Part shown: positions 1 to 6,577 of the stretch, piece by piece
Numbering within the stretch: position 1 is the stretch's first letter
How the letters are laid out: each line of letters starts with the position of its first letter
Assembly (NCBI GenBank): GCA_934479825.1
Contig: CAKSOW010000026.1
Location: 1-36,102, forward strand
Reading direction: 5' to 3'
DNA length: 36,102 nucleotides
Source: an uncultured Eubacteriales bacterium
GTDB lineage: Bacteria; Bacillota; Clostridia; Oscillospirales; CAG-382
Translations under genes and position numbers: made by a program
The notes under the pieces: model-generated
What the model was told of the DNA's origin: nothing
The model's database searches: none
The model's input: only the letters and a program-made list of their open reading frames with translations

Positions 1-110
1 TTTTCATCCAGGGTGGGCTTCATGGTAAACTCATCATGCTCAAAGGTGAGGTAGGCTTCAGCGGCAGAGTAGTCGGCGTTTTTAGAGCTTATATGCTTGA
101 ACGTTGCCAA
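1..110 (-). CDS. Relaxase, N-terminal fragment (MobA/VirD2-like), runs off the left edge
   Basis: Only about 36 codons are visible. They read from a TTG start at 110-108, overlapping the last codons of mobC in another frame, and the peptide begins MATFKHISSKNADYSAAEAY. This opening, including the later segment LTFEHDEF, is characteristic of MOBP-type relaxases of clostridial integrative elements, which nick oriT and carry the transferred strand on a catalytic tyrosine. The frame stays open to the edge. The TTG start is chosen because it gives this family-typical N-terminus and is coupled to mobC. The catalytic motifs lie outside the window, so function is inferred from the N-terminus and the neighbour. 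Confidence 0.7.
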   Translation of the reverse strand, partial: MATFKHISSKNADYSAAEAYLTFEHDEFTMKPTLDE

Positions 111-480
111 TCGCATCACCTACCTTTTTCATCACTTCAAATTTCAGAGTGGCGAGATCAGCGGCGGTATCCTGCAATTCCTTTGCCATGGCGGGATAGG
201 GACTGCGCCATTCGTTGAGGTGTCGGGCAATCTGATTCAGATTATTGCCGATCCTGCCGTACTCAGCGGTCAGCTTGCCGATAGCAGCGAGCAGATCGTC
301 GCTAACCAATGTTGCCACGATGGTCGGTTTGATGGTTGCACCGGAGATGGCTTCACGAATAAACTCCGCTTGGCTCATTTCGTAAAGCTCCATGCGACGC
401 ATAAACTCGGCGTGTTCTTCATCGTCCAGACGGGTTTTTACAATGTGGGTTCGTTTCGGTGTGTTGTAGTTTTTTGCCAT
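82..480 (-). CDS. mobC: MobC-like relaxosome accessory protein
   Basis: This 132-residue protein fits the plasmid mobilization protein MobC family, small DNA-binding proteins that help the relaxase open oriT. The N-terminal third (KTRLDDEEHAEFMRRM, then AEFIREAI) looks like a ribbon-helix-helix DNA-binding fold. The central segment IGNNLNQIARHLNE is the typical MobC signature. The ATG at 480 follows a strong AGGAGG site. Its last codons overlap the TTG start of the relaxase, so the two are probably translationally coupled. A candidate oriT lies 50-160 bp upstream. No sign of damage. Confidence 0.85.
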   Translation of the reverse strand: MAKNYNTPKRTHIVKTRLDDEEHAEFMRRMELYEMSQAEFIREAISGATIKPTIVATLVSDDLLAAIGKLTAEYGRIGNNLNQIARHLNEWRSPYPAMAKELQDTAADLATLKFEVMKKVGDAIGNVQAYKL

Positions 481-532
481 TCGGTTCCTCCTTCGTTTTT
501 TGAAAATTGAAAATCGGTGTTAGCCGTATCGC

Positions 533-638
533 TTCCGCTTTGCGGAACAGAGCAGGGTTTGGGGAAGGCACTCCCCAACAAGATTCCATGAGGGCAAAAT
601 GAGCGGATGGCGAAATTTGGGCCCATGGTAGAATCTTG
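533..638. other. Candidate origin of transfer (oriT)
   Basis: Directly upstream of mobC lie three nested inverted repeats: a 6-bp hairpin with a TTT loop (533-547), a 7-bp perfect hairpin TTGGGGA/TCCCCAA with a 6-nt loop (559-578), and an 8-bp pair CAAGATTC (579-586) with GAATCTTG (631-638). Both copies of the last repeat contain ATCTTG. The minus-strand copy directly abuts the 559-578 hairpin, and the plus-strand copy reads ATCTTGC, resembling nic cores of MOBP relaxases. Position, repeats and nic-like core fit an oriT. The nick site itself is not proven. Confidence 0.45.
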
Positions 639-880
639 CTCTACGCTACCCAGCCTTTTCGTTTTTTGTGTTTTTGCCAAAGTGCAAATTAACTTCGTTG
701 CCGTACTTTTGATTTTGCCGTTTTACCCGAATGTCGTTCCTGCCCGAGAATCTCACCCCGGCGTTTCGTTCTCTTTGGTACGCTCGTGCAATTTGCAGTC
801 GTGGCGATACTTCGCTGGAGAACATATCCCATTCAGACGGTCATTCGATTTTTGGATGTAGAACCGGCTGAATGTTTTTG

Positions 881-1141
881 AGAAAAACAAAAAGAGCCGA
901 TTACACAGAGCACCAAGAATCGGCGGGAGCGTGGCTCTCGCTTCAAAATGATGTTCTATGTAATCGGCTCTGAAGATCAAAGTCGGGTTCTGCTTTCTTA
1001 CTGCTCCCGCCAACAGAACCAAAGGCGTGATGGAGCAGTTCGGTATTTTCGTAGCGTACCGATGCTGTGTCGGATTGCTCCGACTTCATTACTATGGGTC
1101 GAACATTTTTATTCGGTTGTTATGTAGCGGCGTACCGCTGT
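881..1141 (-). ncRNA. Candidate structured non-coding RNA of about 260 nt
   Basis: A leftward unit starts at a sigma-A promoter (1148-1176) and ends at a terminator-like stem: 971-959 pairs perfectly over 13 bp with 905-893, then the transcript reads TTTTTGTTTTT. In between are a 6-bp hairpin capped by a GCAA (GNRA) tetraloop (1084-1069), a 5-bp hairpin (1061-1041), a 7-bp hairpin (1020-1014 with 992-986) and a 7-bp hairpin at 940-924. The loop of the 1020-986 hairpin contains 9 nt (1011-1003) exactly complementary to 930-922, allowing a pseudoknot that competes with the 940-924 hairpin. No convincing reading frame fills the unit. I do not recognise the RNA family. Confidence 0.5.
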
Positions 1142-1147
1142 GCCATT

Positions 1148-1176
1148 ATTATACAGATAATGTGCTGTGCCGTCAA
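1148..1176 (-). promoter_or_regulatory. Sigma-A promoter of the candidate ncRNA
   Basis: On the minus strand, -35 TTGACG (1176-1171), a 17-bp spacer and -10 TATAAT (1153-1148) make a near-consensus promoter. Transcription should start near 1141 and run left into the structured region. No protein-coding frame with a ribosome site follows before the stem and T-tract at 893-881. It may also contribute to mobC transcription by readthrough. Confidence 0.6.
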
Positions 1177-1291
1177 GGTTGCAAGCCCTCTCACTATATT
1201 CGGAATTTCAAAAGGCAAATTTCAACGGTTGCAGAAAAGCTCTCTCTACCTGTTAGGACGTTTTCAAGAGAAATATCAATGGGCAAAAAAT

Positions 1292-1489
1292 AATTCTGTC
1301 CAACTTGGGCAGAATTTTTAAAATCCACTTCCGACCAAGTTGGTTGGAAGTCTAAATCCTAACTTCTGTCCAATTTGGACAGAAGTTAAAAAGCCAACTT
1401 CGACACAAGTTGTGTCGAAGTCAAAAAACACGTCTACGCAATTTGCAGAGAAGTCTGACTGTAACTTCTACTCAGGTTGTGTAGAAGTT
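1292..1489. repeat. Array of six hairpin repeats with a 33-35-nt period
   Basis: Six inverted repeats lie in tandem: 1292-1316, 1327-1351, 1361-1387, 1397-1421, 1430-1454 and 1463-1489. Loop centres are near 1304, 1339, 1374, 1409, 1442 and 1476. Each has a 10-11-bp stem and a 5-nt loop of the form A-A/G-N-T-T. Outer stem bases are mostly conserved (ACTTC/GAAGT), while the inner 4-5 pairs differ and mostly keep pairing (TGTCC, CGACC, TGTCC, GACAC, TACTC). Copies 3 and 4 are perfect, copies 1 and 2 have one G-T pair each, copy 6 has one mismatch, and copy 5 is decayed (7 of 10 pairs). The array lies between the hsdR terminator and the ncRNA promoter. Function unknown. Confidence 0.85.
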
Positions 1490-1510
1490 AAATTTGCATC
1501 ATAACAAAAG

Positions 1511-1543
1511 CAAGGCACTAACTTTTTTACGGTTAGTGCCTTG
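1511..1543 (-). terminator. Rho-independent terminator after hsdR
   Basis: A 12-bp perfect stem (CAAGGCACTAAC/GTTAGTGCCTTG) with a 9-nt loop lies 13 bp past the hsdR stop. On the minus strand it is followed by a short T-run (CTTTTG). It should end the R-M operon and separates it from the hairpin array. Confidence 0.7.
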
Positions 1544-1555
1544 TGGGATAATTGG

Positions 1556-4500
1556 TTATTCTGCTGTTTCATCCTCTGCTTTGAACTCTGCAATGCCAAG
1601 TCCGAAGTATTTTTCAAAGAACGCTTTGAGCTTTTCAATTACGCCTTGCTTCTTCTGCGCTCTGCCACCGCCTCCGAAGCGAGAAACAGGAGGCATGAGC
1701 TTGTCGATCTCTGTTCCGGTCGTTTTCAATGCGCCGTCACGGAACGCATTGGCAACGAATTTTCTGGTTTCTTCCGATTTGAGTTTTTCGGTGGTGATGA
1801 TTTCCGTCAAATCGTTTTCTTCCTGCTCCAGAACAAATCTGCGCCAATCGGTCGTAACCTGTGTATCGACATTGACGTGGCTGATAAAGGCTTCGATAAG
1901 CTCTTTTTTACTGCGGAGCTGCATACTCGCATCAACCGCTTTACGGATGGAAGCAAGAATTTCTTTGTCTTCGCAGTTGCCCGCATGATATTTTTCAACG
2001 AGCATCAGTATGTAGTCAATATTGATTTCCACCTGCTTGATAAGCTCGATTTCAAATTCAATATCGTCCGTTATATCTTCCTTTTCACCGTCGCCTTTTC
2101 TGCGGTACTTATCATAAAGGTCAAGGTAGATGCTCTGATAATTCTGCAAATCTCTTGCGGCGATGCTGTCCATTTCTTCAAACTGGTCAAAGGAGGAGAG
2201 GATGTTTCTCATACTGAGGATAGTGCCGAACAGTCTGATAAAGTCTTTCTCTGCCTGCTCCCCGACAATCTCGCTGCCCAAAGGATATTCTGCTTCCAGT
2301 TTTTCAAGCAGTTCAATATAGCCGGGGTGGTATTTTCCGTTTGCATCCTCGTAGCCGTTCCAATAGTCATTGAAGCTCTTTAGAAGAACAATGCCGCTTG
2401 CGTTCTTATCACCGAAGAGAGCAATGGCATCATCCGTTGCTTTCTGCAAATCACGGAAGCAAACGATATTGCCGTAGGTCTTAACGGAGTTCAGAATACG
2501 GTTGGTTCTGGAATAGGCTTGGATAAGTCCGTGCATCTTCAGATTCTTGTCCACCCACAAGGTGTTGAGCGTTGTGGCATCAAAGCCCGTGAGGAACATA
2601 TTCACGACAATCAGAAGATCTACTTCACGGTTCTTCACTCGCATGGACAAATCCTTGTAGTAGTTCTGGAACTTGTCGGAGGAAGTGTCGAAGTTGGTAT
2701 TAAAGGCGGCGTTATAATCCTGGATGGCACTTTCGAGGAAGTCACGGGAGGTCTGGTCAAGAGCATCGGTGTCGAAGCCTTCTTCTTGCAGAACGTCCTC
2801 GGGGTCATCCTCGTTTGCGGCATAGCTGAAAATCGTAGCAATCGTAAATTGACGATGGCTCTCCGTAATTTGTCTCTGGAACTCCTTGTAATACTTCATT
2901 GCCATAGGAATGGAGCTTGCGGCAAACATAGCGTTAAAGCCCGCCATGCGTTTGCCCTTCAAGGAGTAGAAGCTGTTACGCTTGGTCTTCTGGTCGAAGT
3001 GTTCCAGCGTATATTTGACGATTTCACGAATACGCTCCGGCGCACCCATCGCTTTTTCAACGTCAATGGCAGAAACGTTCTTGTCCTTGATGTTCTCTTT
3101 TTCCTTGACCGTATTCACATAGTCAATGCGGAACGGAAGAACGTTGCCGTCGTTGATAGCGTCCACGATTGTGTAAGTGTGGAGCTGATCGCCAAAGGTC
3201 TGCGGCGTGGTCAGCATCGTCAAATGTTTACCCTTGCCTGCGTTGGCAGCGAAGATCGGTGTACCCGTAAAACCGAACAGATGATATTTCTTGAACGCTT
3301 TTACGATTTTAGCGTGCATATCTCCGAACTGGCTGCGGTGGCACTCGTCAAAGATAATAACGCAATGCTTGTTGAATACCTCGTGTCCCTTGTTCTTGCT
3401 CACGAAGTTGTCCAATTTTTGAATGGTCGTGATGATGATTTTGTATTCGTGGAAGCCGCCTTTCTCGTCTTTGTCCTCAAGCTGTCTCTGCAAAATTCTT
3501 GTAGAGGCGTTGCTGTTGGCAGAGCCTTTTTCAAAGCGGTCGTATTCTTTCATGGTCTGATAGTCAAGGTCTTTTCTATCGACTACGAACAGAACCTTAT
3601 CCACATAGGGGAGCGCAGATGCAAGCTGTGCGGTCTTAAAGGAGGTCAGCGTTTTGCCGCTTCCCGTGGTGTGCCAGATGTAACCGCCTGCATCCACCGT
3701 GCCCATCTTCTTGTAATTGGTCGAAACTTCGATGCGGTTGAGAATACGCTCGGTTGCCGCAATCTGATAGGGACGCATGACCATCAGAATTTCTTCCGAG
3801 GTAAATACGCAATACTTGGTCAGCACGTTCAGAATGGTGTGCTTGGCAAGGAACGTCTTGGTAAAGTCAATGAGGTCTGCAATTACCTTGTTGTTGCCGT
3901 CTGCCCAGAAAGAAGTAAACTCAAAGCTGTTGCTTGTTTTCTTCGATTTCTGTTTTGCGGATTCGCCCATTTCCTTGATGTGGCTGTTTCTGGTGGTGTT
4001 GGAATAATACTTAGTGTGCGTACCGTTGGAGATAATGAAAATCTGAACGTACTCATATAATCCGCTTGCCGCCCAAAAACTGTCCCGCTGATAGCGTTTG
4101 ATCTGGTTAAATGCTTCACGGATAGCAACGCCACGGCGTTTCAGTTCCACATGGACAAGGGGCAGACCGTTGACAAGGATGGTCACGTCATAGCGGGTGT
4201 CGTGGTTGCCATCGGTCTCCACATACTGATTGATGACCTGCAAACGGTTGTTGTGAATGTTCTTTTTGTCGATGAGCTGAATATTCTTGGAAGTTCCGTC
4301 ATCACGGCGTAATACCTTTACATGGTCGGTCTGAATGGTGCGGCTCTTTTCGACAATACCTTCGTTAGCGTTGGCGAGCGTTTCCGTGAAGAAGCGTTTC
4401 CACTCGCTGTCCGTAAAGGTGTAGTCGTTCAAATGCGTGAGCTGCTGTCTGAGATTGTCAATCAGACCATTTTCGTCATGGATGGTAAGGTACTCATATC

Positions 4501-4639
4501 CCTGTGTGGTCAGCAAACGGATAAATTCCTTTTCAAGAGCCGCTTCACTCTGGAAACTGTCAGAGCGTGAGCTTTCCGGCGTATATTCAGCTACAACGGT
4601 GCTTTCATTGGTTTCTGCGATGATATTGAAATAGCTCAA
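1556..4639 (-). CDS. hsdR: Type I restriction enzyme R subunit (HsdR)
   Basis: A 1,027-residue motor and nuclease subunit of a type I R-M complex. It cuts unmodified DNA after ATP-driven translocation, bound to HsdM and HsdS. The N-terminal nuclease shows a PD-ExK core: D151 and E165-L-K167. The helicase core has Walker A TTGSGKT near 324-331, Walker B DECH at 431-434 and GFTGTP near 456-461. Length is normal for the family. The start is a TTG at 4639, eight bases after a strong AAGGAGG; no better ATG lies nearby. It is the last gene of the operon, 12 bp after the HEPN-like gene, and is followed by a terminator. It appears intact. Confidence 0.95.
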   Translation of the reverse strand: MSYFNIIAETNESTVVAEYTPESSRSDSFQSEAALEKEFIRLLTTQGYEYLTIHDENGLIDNLRQQLTHLNDYTFTDSEWKRFFTETLANANEGIVEKSRTIQTDHVKVLRRDDGTSKNIQLIDKKNIHNNRLQVINQYVETDGNHDTRYDVTILVNGLPLVHVELKRRGVAIREAFNQIKRYQRDSFWAASGLYEYVQIFIISNGTHTKYYSNTTRNSHIKEMGESAKQKSKKTSNSFEFTSFWADGNNKVIADLIDFTKTFLAKHTILNVLTKYCVFTSEEILMVMRPYQIAATERILNRIEVSTNYKKMGTVDAGGYIWHTTGSGKTLTSFKTAQLASALPYVDKVLFVVDRKDLDYQTMKEYDRFEKGSANSNASTRILQRQLEDKDEKGGFHEYKIIITTIQKLDNFVSKNKGHEVFNKHCVIIFDECHRSQFGDMHAKIVKAFKKYHLFGFTGTPIFAANAGKGKHLTMLTTPQTFGDQLHTYTIVDAINDGNVLPFRIDYVNTVKEKENIKDKNVSAIDVEKAMGAPERIREIVKYTLEHFDQKTKRNSFYSLKGKRMAGFNAMFAASSIPMAMKYYKEFQRQITESHRQFTIATIFSYAANEDDPEDVLQEEGFDTDALDQTSRDFLESAIQDYNAAFNTNFDTSSDKFQNYYKDLSMRVKNREVDLLIVVNMFLTGFDATTLNTLWVDKNLKMHGLIQAYSRTNRILNSVKTYGNIVCFRDLQKATDDAIALFGDKNASGIVLLKSFNDYWNGYEDANGKYHPGYIELLEKLEAEYPLGSEIVGEQAEKDFIRLFGTILSMRNILSSFDQFEEMDSIAARDLQNYQSIYLDLYDKYRRKGDGEKEDITDDIEFEIELIKQVEINIDYILMLVEKYHAGNCEDKEILASIRKAVDASMQLRSKKELIEAFISHVNVDTQVTTDWRRFVLEQEENDLTEIITTEKLKSEETRKFVANAFRDGALKTTGTEIDKLMPPVSRFGGGGRAQKKQGVIEKLKAFFEKYFGLGIAEFKAEDETAE

Positions 4640-4651
4640 GATGACACCTCC

Positions 4652-5095
4652 TTAAATGGATTCCAGCACGCCATTTGCCGCTTTGAATATTTCGAGTTGG
4701 GAATTTAGCTTTTCCACATCCTTTAAGCCGTGCATCATATTATTCCGAATGCGGGAAACACAAAGCAAACAACCGCAAATTCCATTACCTTCTTGCTTCA
4801 AAAACGTTTCAATATGATTGATCTCTTCTGGTTTTGGGCTTCTGTCATCTGAGTATAAACCGCCTACAATGAAATCATTATAAAGCTGTTCAAACCACAA
4901 TCGTCTGTCATTCAGCGCTTTAGCTAATGCGGCTTGCTTTTCCTCGCTTACAGACGCATAACCGCACACTTCTACTATTTTCGCAGGAGTGGTGTTATAG
5001 TTACAATGATTCTTTTCAAACAAGTTCCACAAAACCGCAAATTTACCGATTTCTACGATCAGTTCATCGTTCAAATCATATCCTTTAATCAGCAT
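4652..5095 (-). CDS. Small HEPN-like protein inside the type I R-M operon (putative RNase)
   Basis: A 147-residue protein of no firmly recognised family. The telling feature is R117-N-N-M-M-H122 within RIRNNMMHG. This matches the R-N-x3-H signature of HEPN domains, many of which are metal-independent RNases in defence and toxin systems. The rest is rich in helices, with a conserved-looking N-terminal helix (VLWNLFEKN) and several cysteines (C31, C44, C107, C109, C112). Its ATG overlaps the hsdS stop by 7 bp and has AAGGAGG inside hsdS, so it is co-translated with the R-M genes. Position between hsdS and hsdR recalls the anticodon nuclease gene prrC, whose nuclease part is also HEPN. RNase function is inferred; a non-catalytic HEPN is possible. 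Confidence 0.65.
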   Translation of the reverse strand: MLIKGYDLNDELIVEIGKFAVLWNLFEKNHCNYNTTPAKIVEVCGYASVSEEKQAALAKALNDRRLWFEQLYNDFIVGGLYSDDRSPKPEEINHIETFLKQEGNGICGCLLCVSRIRNNMMHGLKDVEKLNSQLEIFKAANGVLESI

Positions 5096-6255
5096 TTACC
5101 CACCTCCTTGAAAGTAAGCACCTTGTCCCGATAATACTCATACTGCTTTTGCCTTGCTTCGATTTCTGCGGGGAGTCCTGCGGAAATATCATTACAGAGA
5201 GTATCGAAGCGGTCGAGAATAGCCACAATTCGCTCTTGTTCTTTGATAGGAGGGACAGGAATAGTAAGTTTGTTGAAATCTTTTAGATTCAAATTGTTCC
5301 TGTCACCTTTTATCATACTAACGATATTCTGTTTGTTTCTACGTGAGTTCAAATAATAACAAACATATTTTGGCATAACCACAGTAGTATCGTATATACG
5401 AGAAACAATTGTAGCAAACCCAAGGCTACCATCTAATTCTTCATCTATAATGGCAGATGTTCCAACGTCTCCGGTGTGAACTGTTATAATATCACCAATT
5501 TTGTGCCTTCGGCTATTATTTTGAATGGCGAAATCTTCGTCCAAAAAAATGTTCTCTTTGAACTCGAAACGGTTCTCTTTAATACTTGAGTTGTGAATCA
5601 GTTTGACACCTTGAGGAACATAATGTTTTGTCATTGTTGTGACTAACCCTATATAGGTATGGGCAATAGCTGTTATAGGTACTGTTTCGCACTCAATATC
5701 AAATAGTTTATTGCGATAAGTTTCGTACTGTGTCTTTCTCGCTGTAAGCTCCGCTGTAAGCTCCGCTGTAAGCTCCGTGAAATTGTCCAGAATACGGACA
5801 ATTTCACTCTGCACAGGAAGAGGGGGAACTGGAATTTCAAATTCAGAATATAACCCAATCCACAGACGCTTGTGTTCGGCAGAGGAATAACCGATATGAC
5901 CCATAACATGGAATATATAGCGTATAAAAGTTTTGCGATCGTCTACAGTAAGAATTTTCATAGCCGAAGATTTTACTTTGAATGGAAAATCGACCCACTT
6001 AAATGCACCCGTGAAGTCATCAAAGATTATCACCGGAGCTTCTTTGGAGGCATTGTATATTCCGCTTTTTTCGTTGGTATATCCCAAAATAAAGGTTTGT
6101 CCAGCCGTTAATACCGGAACCTCAAAATCATCGTTATAATCGGTGCTATGTACGATATACTTTGATGGTTGTTCATAGCTAACGACTTCACCTATTTTTA
6201 GGTACTCAACCCCATTCGGGCAGAGTTCTTCTATCAGCTGTTCAAGTTTCGTCAT
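5089..6255 (-). CDS. hsdS: Type I R-M specificity subunit (HsdS)
   Basis: A 388-residue protein with two target-recognition domains that choose the two halves of a split DNA site. The first domain spans about residues 1-140, the second about 190-330. Each is followed by the same conserved region (FEIPVPPLPVQSEIVRILD; LTIPVPPIKEQERIVAILD) that docks HsdM. The central helix carries ELTA three times (residues 161-172), the same type of spacer known in EcoR124-family HsdS. The ATG at 6255 follows AAAGGGA. Two different domains and full length suggest a working subunit. The recognised sequence cannot be read from this alone. Confidence 0.93.
   Translation of the reverse strand: MTKLEQLIEELCPNGVEYLKIGEVVSYEQPSKYIVHSTDYNDDFEVPVLTAGQTFILGYTNEKSGIYNASKEAPVIIFDDFTGAFKWVDFPFKVKSSAMKILTVDDRKTFIRYIFHVMGHIGYSSAEHKRLWIGLYSEFEIPVPPLPVQSEIVRILDNFTELTAELTAELTARKTQYETYRNKLFDIECETVPITAIAHTYIGLVTTMTKHYVPQGVKLIHNSSIKENRFEFKENIFLDEDFAIQNNSRRHKIGDIITVHTGDVGTSAIIDEELDGSLGFATIVSRIYDTTVVMPKYVCYYLNSRRNKQNIVSMIKGDRNNLNLKDFNKLTIPVPPIKEQERIVAILDRFDTLCNDISAGLPAEIEARQKQYEYYRDKVLTFKEVGKC
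5741..5776. repeat. Three perfect 12-bp tandem repeats in hsdS
   Basis: The plus strand reads GCTGTAAGCTCC three times in a row (5741-5752, 5753-5764, 5765-5776). On the coding strand each copy gives four residues (ELTA) in the helix between the two recognition domains. In EcoR124I and its relative, two versus three such 4-residue repeats change the spacer in the recognised DNA by one base pair. Gain or loss of a copy keeps the frame, so slippage here could alter specificity. Confidence 0.9.
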
Positions 6256-6266
6256 ATTTTGTCCCT

Positions 6267-6566
6267 TTATTTCACTAACAATGGCATTAAAATAGTAGCA
6301 ACTAATGTAAGAGACGCTATGACTGCCATAATGATATTCATTCGTTTGCTTTTCTTCAATTCTTTATTGCTTGCGTCATTTGCTTCTTTTAATGCTCGAT
6401 TTTGCTCTTTCAACAATTCGTTTTGTTCTCTCAACAAAGCTATCTGTTGTTCTTCTCGTTCAACCTCTTTGTCGTGCCACTCTTGTTCTCTCATTTTTTC
6501 ATAAACAATATTGGGCAATGGTGGGTTAGTAACCATTTTAGGAAGCTTAAAATTATTCAAATTCAT
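6267..6566 (-). CDS. Small coiled-coil protein with one C-terminal membrane segment
   Basis: A 99-residue protein of unknown family. Residues about 22-70 are highly charged with heptad spacing (EEQQIALLREQNELLKEQNR), predicting a long coiled coil. Residues about 75-98 are hydrophobic (MNIIMAVIASLTLVATILMP) and look like a single membrane helix with almost nothing after it, as in tail-anchored proteins. It sits between hsdM (11 bp downstream of its stop) and hsdS (11 bp gap), with its own AAGGTGA site, so it is part of the R-M operon. It might tether or sense the complex at the membrane, but this is only inferred from layout. Confidence 0.75.
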   Translation of the reverse strand: MNLNNFKLPKMVTNPPLPNIVYEKMREQEWHDKEVEREEQQIALLREQNELLKEQNRALKEANDASNKELKKSKRMNIIMAVIASLTLVATILMPLLVK

Positions 6567-6577
6567 ATCGTGTCACC

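Noticed and set aside
438..680. An 80-codon minus-strand frame overlapping mobC and the oriT candidate
   Set aside because: It has low-complexity, proline/serine-rich content without a ribosome site and overlaps the well-supported mobC.
753..1022. An 89-codon minus-strand frame through the structured region upstream of mobC
   Set aside because: It starts at a TTG with no ribosome site, reads straight through the hairpins and resembles no family. The RNA explanation fits better.
1292..1489. The hairpin array as a CRISPR
   Set aside because: Units are inverted repeats with variable stems and short AT-rich gaps of about 10 nt, with no identical direct repeats, spacer-sized inserts or cas genes.
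2519..4060. A 513-codon plus-strand open frame opposite hsdR
   Set aside because: It is the antisense shadow of hsdR. It has no ribosome site and its composition is that of a reversed helicase gene.
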